The position numbers and the translations under genes are program-made. From Rhizophagus sp. LPA8_4_AMF (taxonomy: Eukaryota; Glomeromycota; Glomeromycetes; Glomerales; Glomeraceae), in the NCBI GenBank assembly GCA_021464525.1, contig JADRCO010000348.1, positions 1-36,633 on the forward strand: 36,633 bases of DNA, written 5' to 3'. The notes below the pieces were generated by a model. The model had not been told where the DNA came from. It did no database searches and saw nothing but the letters and a program-made list of their open reading frames with translations. This document shows, piece after piece, positions 10,379 to 20,220 of this stretch; the stretch's first letter is position 1; each line of letters opens with the position of its first letter.

Positions 10379-11470
10379 TTAACCATATTTATGAGTAAAT
10401 TTATTTTTGAAATTCTTTCCTTTCATTTTCATGCTAAATTTATTAAATTTATTATTTAATTCTCTTTTATCTTTTTTCCTTTTAGTTTTAATAAAATTAT
10501 CTCTTTTTTGCTCATTAGAATTTGTAAGGAAATTATTTACTGAATTTAGTTTTATGCTTGCATTAGAAGAAGACTGATGTGATTCATTTTCAAGCCTCTG
10601 AATATGACATTGAAGAAACTGAGGTATATTTGATGGTGTATCTTTAACTTTTTTAACAAAAAATCTGGATAGAGGTGGAAGTGGAAATCGTGAAGGTCGT
10701 GAAGGTCGTATAGAAGTTTGGATGTATAAATTAAGTAGTGAATATTGCGAATCACAACATATATGAAATAAGTGAGGATGATGGTAAACATAAAAATAAT
10801 CATTTAATTTTTCAATTTCACGCAATTCACGTTGTTTAACATAATTCATTATAGAATCAAATATTTGTTTTTTGTTATTCAACCAAATTTTCTTTTTCGT
10901 TTTTGATAAGCCATGATATTGAGAATATGCAGAATCTAGTTGTTCTATCCAATAATATTTATTACATATGATAAATCCAGTATGGGTATATGGCATAATA
11001 TCAACAAATTCTGATGGACATTCAATACCAATCAATCTAATCCGACTAATTTATTATGATTTTTTTAAAAAAAATTAGTTAGTTTGAGAATGATAAATTA
11101 CAAATGTAAATAATTAACTGCTATTTAAATACAATATTTACCTTACGGTTTTATTTGAATGACATTCTTTACAACACCTAATTGCAAATTCCCAATATAT
11201 TTTACATTCTTTAGTTCGTTTACATATTTGACAACCTCGTTCTGTCATTAATAATTCAGCATATTTTTCTTCACTCATGCCTTCCGGTGGAGGCATATCT
11301 TCTTTTGGCATAAATTTTAAACGAGATTCCTTCCATATTTGTTGAGTAACAAAAGAGTTTGGGGCACATAAATACCCACGAAATTCACGACACACTTGAG
11401 AAAGTGTGAATAAATCAGCTGGTGGTAAAAAAGAACAGATTTCAATGAAGATTTCAGGAGAAAAATTCAT
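10379..11470 (-). CDS. F-box protein with Cys-rich domain and basic tail, copy 5
   Basis: Exons 11470-11142 and 11045-10379 with a phase-2 intron (11141-11046; GTAAAT...AATTAG) encode 331 residues. The ATG at 11470 (M-N-F-S-P-E-I-F) is the first in frame; an upstream extension would need a TTG. The F-box is at about residues 2-38, followed by W-K-E-S-R, P-P-P-E-G-M and the Cys cluster (C-Q-I-C, K-E-C, C-C-K-E-C). Exon 2 has the I-M-P-Y...Y-Y-W block, an Arg/Pro-rich segment (S-R-P-S-R) and the Lys-rich tail ending H-K-Y-G. It is a likely ubiquitin-ligase adaptor with unknown target. It is full length relative to copy 2. Its 5' half is shared with the copy-3 pseudogene, and its exon-1 end and intron with copy 7. 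Confidence 0.85.
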
Positions 11471-11524
11471 AATTGGTGAGTGTATTACAGGAATTTTTGA
11501 AACTAATTTATCTCTTTGAATGGG

Positions 11525-11548
11525 GATCTTCAATGCATGATTACGTCT
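11525..11548 (-). promoter_or_regulatory. Shared upstream motif of the F-box array (copy 5)
   Basis: Same 24-bp motif with one change in the distal part, 55-78 bp upstream of the ATG. See the copy-2 motif for interpretation. Confidence 0.5.
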
Positions 11549-11894
11549 AAATTACGTATTCAATTCCATTTAGAGAACTTCATTGAATATGGCGTAAAAA
11601 AAATATCTTTTTTTTAAAACAAAGAAATTTTAATGGTAAAATATTAAATTTATTATTTTGACTCCATTTGCCTCTTTTATTTCGGTTTTGATATAAGTTG
11701 TCATTTTTTTGACTATTAAAATTTTCAAGATTAAGAAATTTGTCTTGATCTTAGTATGTTAAAGATATAATTTGTCTTCAATTAACCAAGTTGTTTCTGG
11801 TATATTTTATCTTCCTTAGCAAAAAATCTTGTCTTTTCGTGGACGGAATAGTTAGAGGACAGAAATTACTAAGTCGTAAATCACAGATTTACAG

Positions 11895-12350
11895 TATGTA
11901 TATATGATGGTAAAATCGAAAATAATTCCTCTACTAATTATAACATTAATAGATATAATTCTTTTATAATCTGATCAAAATGCAAGGTATCATGGCATAA
12001 TAGACTAATTTAATTTTTTTTTTAAAAAAAAAAAACTAATAAATTACAAATTTGTTATTCTATTTAGATAGAAAATTTATGTTATAGTTTATTTGTATTT
12101 AAACCGTTCTTCACAGCATCAAGATTCAAAATTTCCAATAAATTTTACTTCATTTAAATCATTTACATTTGACCGTTATTATTTTAACATATTTTTCAAG
12201 TTCTTCAATCCCTTTCGTAAAGCAAGATTCAATCCAAATTTATTGATTTATCAAAGAATTTGCGGCATATATGCCTGGGATAGTCAACTATTGATAAAGG
12301 GAACAGATTCAATAAGAAGTTCAGGAAGAAGGCTAATATTTGATGAGTAA
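11895..12350 (-). pseudogene. Decayed F-box gene relic (upstream of copy 5)
   Basis: This is the counterpart of the relic at 9100-9600. Exon-1-like sequence at about 12085-12340 and exon-2-like sequence near 11950-12005 surround an intron-like A/T segment. No frame survives; a plus-strand open frame crossing it (12093-12350) is a shadow. Downstream sequence includes the empty site of the 506-bp element. Confidence 0.65.
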
Positions 12351-12553
12351 TATCTGTGTTTATTTTCTTTCATTTTAATCAAACTGAATTGTCTTTTTTC
12401 TATTTCGCGCGAAAATATCATTTACAATGGGGTATTTGTGGCGGTTCATAAAATTTATTATATTATGACAACACGATACCAATTCCATCAACAAAAGAAT
12501 ATAATCAAATTTCTTATTCGTTATATTACATCGAATATGCAGTCTTGGTATTA

Positions 12554-12580
12554 AATATATATATATATATATATATATAT
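12554..12580. repeat. (AT)n microsatellite
   Basis: About 13 AT dinucleotides, followed after a short break by a few more (to 12592). It accounts for the short low-complexity open frame seen here. Confidence 0.9.
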
Positions 12581-12831
12581 CTGATATATATATTTTCATT
12601 AAACTTTTAAATATTTAATTTATCCATTACAATTATAATTTATATCCAAAATATATTTTTATTTTATTATTTAAAATACATATAAAAGTAATCATATATT
12701 TATTTAACTTAACCATATTTATGAAACCTTATTGTAAAATTCTTTACTTTCACTTTCATGTTAAATTTATTAAATTTATTATTTAATTCACTTATACCTT
12801 TTTCTTTTTAGTCTTAATAATTATTCCTCTA

Positions 12832-13694
12832 TTACTCATTAGAATTTTCGATGAAATTCTGATTTTGCCTTATGCTTGCATTAAAATGTGATTCATCTTC
12901 AATCTCTTCTTCAAGAAAACTTCTAGACAGAGATAAAAGTGAAGGTTGTGAAGGTTGTGGACTTTGGGGATAAAAATCATATAATGAATGAAATGAATCA
13001 TATAAGAACATTAAATAAAAATCTAATAATTCTGTTTTACGTAATTCACGTTGGTTAATATAATTCATTATAGAATCAAATTTTTGTTTTCTATTATCCA
13101 ACCAAATTTTCTTTTCCTCTTTTGATAAACCATAATATTGAGCATATGCAGAATCTATTTGTTCTGTCCAATAATATTTATGACTTAACTCAGTAGTATA
13201 TGGCATAATATCAACGAATTCTGATGGATATTCAATATTATTCCGGCTAATTTATTACGTTTTTTTAAAAAAAATTAGTTAGTTTGAGAATAATAAATTA
13301 CAAATGTAAATAATTAACTGCTATTTAAATACAATATTTACCTTACGGTTTTATTTGAATGACATTCTATACAACACCTAATTGCAAAATCCCAATATAT
13401 TTTACATTCTTTAGTTCGTTTACAAATTTGACAACCTCGTTCTGTAATTAATAATTCAGCATATTTTTCTTCGCTCATGCCTTCTGGTGGAGGCATATCT
13501 TCTTCTGGCATAAAATTTAAACGAGATTCCTTCCATATTTGTTGAGTAATAAAAGAATTTGGAGCACATAGATATCCGCGAAATTTACGACACACTTGAG
13601 AAAGTGTGAATAAATCAACTGGTGGTAAAAAAGAGCAAATTTCAATAAAGAGTTCAAGTGGAAAATTTGTAATTTGTGAGTGTACTGCGGTCAT
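12832..13694 (-). CDS. F-box protein with Cys-rich domain, carboxy-truncated, copy 7
   Basis: Exons 13694-13342 and 13246-12832 with a phase-2 intron (13341-13247) give 255 residues. The F-box is at about residues 8-45 (P-L-E-L-F-I-E-I-C), with the family linker and Cys cluster (C-Q-I-C, K-E-C, C-C-I-E-C). Exon 2 retains the I-M-P-Y...Y-Y-W block and the Ser/Pro-rich region. A CAA-to-TAA change after S-N-E then ends the frame, so the basic Lys-rich tail of copies 2 and 5 is lost. Tail-like sequence persists untranslated down to about 12720. The 5' half resembles copy 2 and the 3' half resembles copy 5, the reverse of the copy-3 mosaic. It may still make an F-box adaptor without the basic tail. 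Confidence 0.78.
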
Positions 13695-13759
13695 TCTGTA
13701 TTATGTTGGTCAAATTAATTTTGAGTCTCATTTTCACTTTATATAACTGTTTTGAAAGT

Positions 13760-13772
13760 GATCTTCAATGCA
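13760..13772 (-). promoter_or_regulatory. Truncated shared upstream motif (copy 7)
   Basis: Only the ATG-proximal 13 bp of the shared 24-bp motif remain, 66-78 bp before the ATG. The sequence diverges abruptly beyond 13772, which probably marks the edge of the duplicated block. Confidence 0.45.
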
Positions 13773-14585
13773 CGGCAAAGTCACCGGACAATATCCCCAA
13801 TCAGTAAGCAATAAATCATCATGTGAATAATTTGCGATCAGCATATATGGGAAGTAGCTATATCGTCACAAGACTGAATGATTGGATGAAAATGGTAATC
13901 AATGAAGGGCCCTGTGTCCTGTGACCAATATTTCCCCACATCCAATTAAAGTGTTATCTTTGATCAATGCATTAATTATAACAACAGTCATAATAAGCTT
14001 TATTATATTGACTTTCTATTAATTTCATTTTTATCATTTTTATGCTATTTTAATTCACTTTATAAGCTTTATTTAAACTTTTCCTATAAAAATATTCATT
14101 TACACCATTTTTTTTACTCCTCCTGGTTATATCATTATGTATAATCATGCATTATTGTTATGCTTAATAAAAATATCTGTCTATGAAAATCTGCATGATC
14201 CTATTTGAGTAATTTTACTAAGATAACGGCCAAATAGGTTTTTGAATTTAATTATTAATATTCCTCCGTTTTTTAATAAGGTAATAAAAAATTTACTTAT
14301 TTGTAGAAAAAAAAAATAAGAGAAGCCAAATTATTAGATTTGAACAGTACATATGTCTCTAACCAAGTCCACCAAATTTTGTTTTTTAAATAATTAATTT
14401 TTACCCAATTATATATCAATATACACTCAATTTTTATTTAAAAAATTAAAGAAATATATCTTAGTGATAATGTCATCAATTTAATCAAATATATTTAATA
14501 AATTTAAATAAAGAAAATTTTTAAATAAAAAAATCTTTGGAAAGGTGGAAAATAAAAGTTTGCTAATTTTTGTATTTTATTCCTA
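13773..14585. other. Intergenic, AT-rich, no gene seen
   Basis: No coding resemblance or repeat structure could be assigned. It lies outside the tandem F-box block. Confidence 0.4.
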
Positions 14586-14750
14586 AAAAAATATTTATTC
14601 TCTTTCACTTTGTGAAGAGGATAGAAAGACCAATGAATTTCTTAGAAATGTAGTACGTGAAATTGGAGAACTGGAATTTTTTGCTCCTGATCAAGTAAAA
14701 GTGAAAGGCTGACGATCATTTAATGCTGACTTAGCTATGTTTATGGAATA
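14586..14750 (+). pseudogene. Short unidentified coding relic
   Basis: One frame reads without interruption for about 40 codons (C-E-E-D-R-K-T-N-E-F-L-R-N-V-V-R, then E-L-E-F-F-A-P-D-Q), then passes a TGA and continues for about 15 protein-like codons. Its composition is protein-like and less AT-rich than its surroundings. No start codon or family was recognised; probably a gene or transposon fragment. Confidence 0.35.
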
Positions 14751-15352
14751 GTCAGTATAGAAACCGATTGGTACTTCATTCTTTACAGCCTCACTCTCAC
14801 TGAAGTCATCCTCGAAAATGACAGTAGTAATAATCAGGAGACAGTAATTGTGTATATTTTTATGCAGTAAATATGTCTTATACTATGGTAAAGTCGTATG
14901 TATAAACTCTTTTCACGTAATGACCGCATATAATTTAGGATTTCTGCCGAAAGATTTTTTGCTTTTTAATAATAAAAATGATGGACAATATTCATTGAAT
15001 GCTTTTTCAGTCTCTCCCTCCCTGTCAATGTTTGATTAGTTATGAACCACCCGTGATCAATGATAATAATAATAATAAAGTTTGATTTTATTTTTGATTA
15101 AATAAAATTTTAATTTTTAAAGTTTAAGAAATCAGTTCATATACAGTACGCTATCAATCATATCTTTCAAAATTTGCCATATTTATCTTAAAAGTAAGCT
15201 TTAGTATTGTATTTTGCTAAAAGCTATTATATAGAAGTCAGCAAAAATGATCAGTATACTCTATAGGATAATTACTGCATCATGGACAATAATATTCATT
15301 TATAATTTTTCATCACACTAAAATGCAAAGTTTATATGTACTTTAGTAAACC
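14751..15352. other. Intergenic stretch, nothing assignable
   Basis: It contains a small (TAA)n run near 15062-15078. The open frame at 14848-15039 starts from TTG and shows no family features. Confidence 0.35.
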
Positions 15353-15620
15353 ATCAGGTAGAAGCTGACGCGCGTCAGACTATTGATACCTGACGCACAT
15401 AAAATTAAATTCGAGATTTATAAATTTTTAATATATTAGATATAATTTCATATAAATCATCTTCAAAATATGTGTAATTTTATTATGATAATTAGAGAAT
15501 AAAAGTAATTCCGTTAATAAAAAAAAAATGTTTACTATGGAAGATACTCTATGGTGCGATTCAAGTGACGCTCAATCTACATCTAACGCACGTCTGATGT
15601 GTCAGATGCCACCTGACGCA
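15353..15620. mobile_element. Possible ~270-bp inverted-repeat element (TGACGC motif)
   Basis: The left side (15353-15400) carries ATCAGGTAGAAGCTGACG and further GTCAGAC/CCTGACGCAC motifs. The right side (15548-15620) carries inverted counterparts ending GATGCCACCTGACG. The ends align at roughly 70 percent. No clear target duplication was found, so the class is open. Confidence 0.4.
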
Positions 15621-15701
15621 AATAAACACAAAATAAACACGTTAAAATGTTTACTATTATGTTGTTCAGGTTAATTTAAATATTTATTAAAAAGAGTTTT
15701 T

Positions 15702-16521
15702 CTAATCATCATCAATCACAGCATCATTATCAATACTTGAAAGATTATCCGTATAAGAATTAAGTAATTGAGATTTATAAGTAAATAGTGTAGCAGTTTG
15801 TTGGTTGCTTTTAAAATATTTTCTCTATAATAATCTTCATCAAAATCTTTAAAAAATAATTTACGGTCTGCATGATGTTGAATGTCAGTAACAAACATCA
15901 ATAAAAAAGCTTCTGGTCTATTATCTGGATTTGAATCCCAACACTTTCTCATTATATCAATATAACCTTTTGGTGCTTCCCATTCTTTTATTTCAGGTCT
16001 CATTCCCCTACATATATCTAATGCTAAGTATCTATCATGTTTACGATCAGCAAAAGGTTGCTTCCTAGTTGCTACGAAATACATGATCATACCAAAGCTA
16101 TATATATCTGCTGCCTTAGTGTAAGGCTTTCCTCTCAACACTTCAGGAGCTATATAAGACATAACTCCAAATATATTTTTTTCATTCATATTATTTACAT
16201 CTCCACATAATCCCATATCTGAAATAAGTAAATCAAATTCAATATGATGACCAGTTGATAATATATTTCCTGTATGAAGATCTCGATGAACTATATCTTT
16301 ACTATGTAAGTGACTAATGCCTTTAATATTTGATTTATTGCATTCATTTTATGTTTCCATCTAATATCTTCATAATAATTAGTTAACCAATTATTGAGAT
16401 CTCCACCTTTCGCATATTTAAGAACCATAATATAATTTTTTGTATTAGGGTCTTGAGATATTCCATACATTTCAAGAATATAATCTTGATAACCACGTAT
16501 TTTTATTGAATACCTTTTAAT
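15702..16521 (-). other. Kinase C-lobe exon (hinge to carboxy-terminus)
   Basis: Minus-strand exon listed from its 5' end at 16521. It opens at an AATAG acceptor with the hinge region (M-Y-G-I-S-Q-D-P-N-T-K-N-Y-I-M-V-L-K-Y), followed by G-G-D-L-N-N-W-L. After the one-base loss near 16322 come H-R-D-L (catalytic loop, about 16270-16285), D-M-G (metal-binding), A-P-E (activation-segment end), D-I-Y-S-F-G-M and C-W-D-S-N-P-D-N-R-P. All catalytic residues are readable once the shift is allowed for. A second shift at 15809-15812 separates the Ser/Asp-rich family tail ending at the TAG of 15702-15704. Confidence 0.75.
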
Positions 16522-16590
16522 CTATTAAAAACATAAATTGTTCAGTTGGAATAATATTATTTTTATTGAATTTATAAAGAAATTTCATAC

Positions 16591-17064
16591 CTCATTAAGA
16601 AATTTATCAGAGATATTTTGTGAATCATCTAGACATTTTAAAGCAACTTTTTCATTAGAATTTCTTTCATATTTGTATTCCTCTTCTTTATAAATTAACG
16701 GACCATCCTTCCATATTGCTGAATAAACTGTAGCAAAACCACCTTTTCCTATTTTTTTAATGTTACTAAATTGATCATATGGTATCCATTCAAATATTGC
16801 ATAATAATAACCATTTATTTTCGATTGCATTTCTTGAATGAGATTATCAATTCCATTATTTCCACTGGTCCTATTTTTGTTTAAACTGCTTATTTGGCAC
16901 GGTTTACACCATTTATAGAGTATTTGATCATCATCTATATATTTTTCATCACATATTTCACATCGTTCATATTCAATTACCAAAATATAATTGTTTGAAT
17001 CGGGATTTTGAGATATTCCATACATTTTATTACGACTATGATCTTTAATGTTTTCAGAACCAAT
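16591..17064 (-). repeat. Kinase N-lobe module 4 (intact)
   Basis: An exon of 158 codons without a break. It starts with a hinge-like segment (M-Y-G-I-S-Q-N-P-D-S-N-N-Y-I-L-V-I-E-Y), passes directly into C-E-I-C...W-C-K-P-C, then the I-D-N-L-I-Q helix and E-W-I-P-Y-D-Q. A complete Gly loop (I-G-K-G-G-F-A-T-V-Y) and V-A-L-K follow, ending at L-N-E before the GTATGA donor. This is the only module with both Gly loop and ATP-binding Lys in good form, and it directly precedes the C-lobe. Confidence 0.75.
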
Positions 17065-17157
17065 CTATTAAATTAAAAAAAAAAATTGTATTATTAAAAA
17101 TTGAATGTATTGTAAGTAACTTGAATATCAAAATACAAAAATATTCATAATTCATAC

Positions 17158-17620
17158 ATTTTTTAGAAGTTCAGCTATATCTTGTGAATTGTGTACTTTC
17201 AAAATAACTTTCTTATTCGATTCCCTTGTTTGTCCTTTCTTACCAGATTGCTGAATATACTGCATCAGTTTCAGTATCTTTAATATTATTTAATTGATCA
17301 TATGGTATCCATTCAAATATTATATCGCCATTTGTAATTTGTAGTTGCATTCTTTGGATAAAATAATCAATTTCCTCATTTCCGCTGTTCCAGTTTGTAA
17401 AGTTATTTTGTAAATTATCTAATTTGCATGGTATGCAATGCTTGTAAATTATACGATCTTTTCCAAATACTTCACTATTACCACATTTTTCACAATAATA
17501 TAAATGATCAAAATGATCAAGAACCATAATATAATCTTTTGTATCTGGATTTTGAGATATACCATAAATTTTATGATCATGACTATTACGATGACTATTA
17601 ATTGAATGATATTTCATAAT
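17158..17620 (-). repeat. Kinase N-lobe module 3 (frameshifted)
   Basis: Same build as module 4: hinge-like I-Y-G-I-S-Q-N-P-D-T-K-D-Y-I-M-V-L, then C-E-K-C...C-I-P-C, N-S-G-N-E-E-I-D, E-W-I-P-Y-D-Q. The Gly loop is lost (I-K-D-T-E-T-D-A-V-Y). After S-A-I-W the frame shifts and continues as N-K-K-V-I-L-K to the GTATGA donor; about 10-15 residues present in module 4 are missing. Exon length (463) is not divisible by three. Confidence 0.7.
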
Positions 17621-17703
17621 CTTAAAAAAAATAAATAAAAAGGAAAATTAATATTATATTACCAAAAAAAAAAAACAATAATAATAATATTTTATATTCA
17701 CAC

Positions 17704-18156
17704 CTTATCTAAAACTTCTTTAGTTATATTTTGTGGGTTATACAAATGTTTCAAAGCAACGCCTTTATTTGGTGATTTTCTTATCAATTTCTTTTTTTCA
17801 AAATGATAACTAAACGGACCATCAATCCATTTTGCTAAATATAATGTAGTTGGACCACCATTGCCTATTTTTTGCGAAGTAATATCTAACTGATCATACG
17901 GTATCCATTCAAATACATTGTCATCAACTTTTCTTTGTCTTAATCGGACTTTTTGAATAAATCTATTAATAGCTTTATCCTCACTGTTAAACTTATTTTC
18001 TAAATATTTTAGTTGACATTTTCTACACCATTTAGATATTCGCGTGTCACAATTTTTGCAAAAGCCATGATAAATCATAATATACCTTTTTGTAAAGGGA
18101 TATCGAGTTATTCCAAATACTTTAGAATTATATTCAAGTGAATTATAATCTTCAAT
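17704..18156 (-). repeat. Kinase N-lobe module 2
   Basis: An uninterrupted exon of 151 codons. Hinge-like V-F-G-I-T-R-Y-P-F-T-K-R-Y-I-M-I leads into C-K-N-C...W-C-R-K-C, then E-W-I-P-Y-D-Q, a degraded Gly loop (I-G-N-G-G-P-T-T-L-Y) and V-A-L-K. It ends L-D-K before a GTGTGA donor. Confidence 0.7.
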
Positions 18157-18224
18157 CTATTAAGAAATTATACAAATCAATAACCAAATAAAAATAAAAT
18201 AAAAGATTAAAAATTAATTCATAC

Positions 18225-19263
18225 CTCACTTAAAAATTCAGTGACATTTAATGGACTTTCTAACATTCTTAAAACAACTTTAATATTTGGTTTCCTTTTA
18301 TAAATCTTTTTATTAAAATCATAATATAATGGACCATCTTTCCATTTTGCCGAAAAGAGTGCATAGGAATTAAAATCATAATTTTCCATTACTTCAATAT
18401 CAATAAAACCTAAGGTATCGTACCCACTCAAATATTGTATATACTGGGTCATTAATTTTTTCTAATTGCTTTCTTTGTATATAATCATCAATTTGTAAAT
18501 CTCCACCTGTCCAATTTTTAAAATTCTTTATAAAATAATTTGTTTGACATGGTTGACACCATTTATTCTTATCATTTTCAGCTTTAGTATTGATGGATAT
18601 ATTGAGAAAATTTCCTATACAATTCTCACAATCTACTACAAGATCCTCTTTTATTGTACCTCCATGTATAAATGTAAATTTAATAGGAAAACCATAAAAA
18701 TCAATTAAGTACAATAATAAAATATATAAGGAAAGAAATACTTCCAAAGCTCCTATTTCTAAGAAACAAAAGTTGATTAGATAACTTGAACCTAATATAA
18801 CAAACAATATTACCACACATGATGAAGCTAATGCCATTTTTATGAAAATAAAACGCCAATAAAAAATCTTTTCAAAAATTGTTTCGATATTGGTTACAAA
18901 GTAAAAAAGGAATTTATGGCGTTTCATTGAATCTCTATCAGGTCTCACATTTATTATGCCAGGAGGTGATCGGTTAAAGCAAGTAGAAACAAAAGAAAAA
19001 TATTTAGAAATATAATTGTCAAGGGAATATAAAATGTGTGACTTAATAAAATGAAAAATCTCATTAGGGTAACGTCTTAATATTACTTCTAAAGCTCCTA
19101 CCTCACTATTTTGAATATTAAAAATTCCTAATTCACAATAAAAAAACGTAAGTGAATAATTTGGACATAGTATTTCAAATAATATTATTGTTACTCGTAA
19201 TGAAGTTGTAAGAATGAAAAATAAGCAAATAGTCCATTTAATGCTAAAACTTATTTCAAACAT
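18225..19263 (-). repeat. Membrane head plus kinase N-lobe module 1
   Basis: ATG at 19263. Residues about 1-205 form a hydrophobic head with an internal duplication: a segment of about 45 residues near the start (S-L-R-V-T-I-I-L-F-E-I-L ... V-G-A-L-E-V-I-L) recurs at about 130-180 (S-C-V-V-I-L-F-V-I-L ... I-G-A-L-E-V-F-L). The same frame runs on into C-E-N-C...W-C-Q-P-C, N-W-T-G-G-D..I-D, and I-F-E-W-V. A shift at about 18420 follows. In the second frame the Gly loop is absent and the ATP-site Lys is Arg (V-V-L-R), so this module could not bind ATP normally. Confidence 0.65.
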
Positions 19264-20220
19264 TTTTATTAAAAAATTGAGTTAAACGAGAAATAAAAAG
19301 AGTTATAACACAGCTTAATAATAAAATGGTATTAAGTTAAACTACATTAAGGACATAAGGACATCACATGCTTTGTAATACATGATATTCTTTTCATTTA
19401 TCGTATCTAGTTTTATTCACCACTTATATCTTAGGGCGTCGTCATTAAGAGACCTGCAACTGCTGATCTGCATCTCAAATATTGTTTTATTGTCCAAATT
19501 ATTTTATAGCTTCAATCTAGGTTATTGTCGCCCGTGATACATGCTGTAATTCCGTTTTACAAAGTGACTTGTTTCTATACTAATGCCTGAGACTACACCA
19601 GTTTTTCTGCAACCTATACTAATACATTATCCCAACATTAGCTCCATGATCCAGTTTCATTTACTCTAATAACCGATATTCTGGATAAAACAAAACAGTC
19701 ATCAGTTATACGAGACATGAAGTATCGCAAAATGTGAATAGCATTAACCTTACGCCGAAAAGTTATGTTGTTTGCATTCCATGATTCCAGTAAGGCCCTC
19801 AGAAATCTATGCAAAAAAATGGATATTATTTTGCAAGCCTTGAAGTCATTTTCTTGTAAATACACGCCAAAAAAATTGCGTAAGTTCTCGTCCTGACTTC
19901 AGCATTCCTTCAAACTACGATACGTAAACGAGTTAGGCTCAGAGAAAATAATAAAACGTTTTGTTGGTCGGAGTAAGAAAAAGGTTGTAACGTACATCCA
20001 TAACGTTACTGCGCTTTATTAATTTAAAAAAGCCAAATACGGTCAATCGTACAACCTAAAAATTACGTGATATTAATTCATCTTTTTTAATAAATACCGC
20101 AGAGATCTCGCAAATCTAATGGGTAATGATAAAATCTCATTAATCTTACCTTTTTTACTAAGCTTATTAATTTTGTTAAATATTATTTGCTGTATTATAT
20201 CACTACAAGCCACCTATAAA
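19264..20220. other. Intergenic stretch with weak minus-strand coding trace
   Basis: No confident gene. A minus-strand frame at 19638-19865 has protein-like composition (R-K-V-N-A-I-H-I-L-R-Y-F) but no ATG and no family. It may be a relic. The region upstream of 19263 presumably holds the promoter of the kinase-like gene. Confidence 0.35.

Larger units (their letters stand above)
15702..19263 (-). pseudogene. Kinase-like gene: membrane head, four tandem N-lobe modules, one C-lobe; frameshifted
   Basis: Minus-strand exons are 19263-18225, 18156-17704, 17620-17158, 17064-16591 and 16521-15702. All four introns are phase 0, start GTATGA or GTGTGA, and are 68-93 bp long. The first exon encodes a hydrophobic head plus module 1; exons 2-4 each encode another Cys/N-lobe module; the last encodes hinge and C-lobe with H-R-D-L-H-T-G-N, S-D-M-G-L-C-G, I-A-P-E-V-L and the usual R-P end. 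This N-terminus (C..C, W-T-S-G-N..I-D..I-Q, E-W-I-P-Y-D) is characteristic of the large Rhizophagus tyrosine-kinase-like family. The frame breaks at about 18420 (module 1), 17256 (module 3), 16322 (before HRD) and 15810 (tail). The last two are each a single missing A in an A-run. It is either a recent pseudogene or partly a victim of read errors. Separate genes rather than one transcript cannot be excluded. Confidence 0.7.

Noticed and set aside
10552..10803. Second minus-strand frame inside F-box copy 5
   Set aside because: Shadow of exon 2 in another frame; the exon-2 frame is supported by paralogues.
11471..11533. Extension of F-box copy 5 to 11533 (and of copy 2 to 5694)
   Set aside because: Both would start at TTG; the first in-frame ATG (11470 and 5682) lies just before the F-box and agrees with the paralogues.
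12093..12350. Plus-strand open frame of 85 codons
   Set aside because: Antisense to a decayed F-box exon-1 relic.
12375..12599. Minus-strand frame with Ile-Tyr repeats
   Set aside because: Produced by the (AT)n microsatellite.
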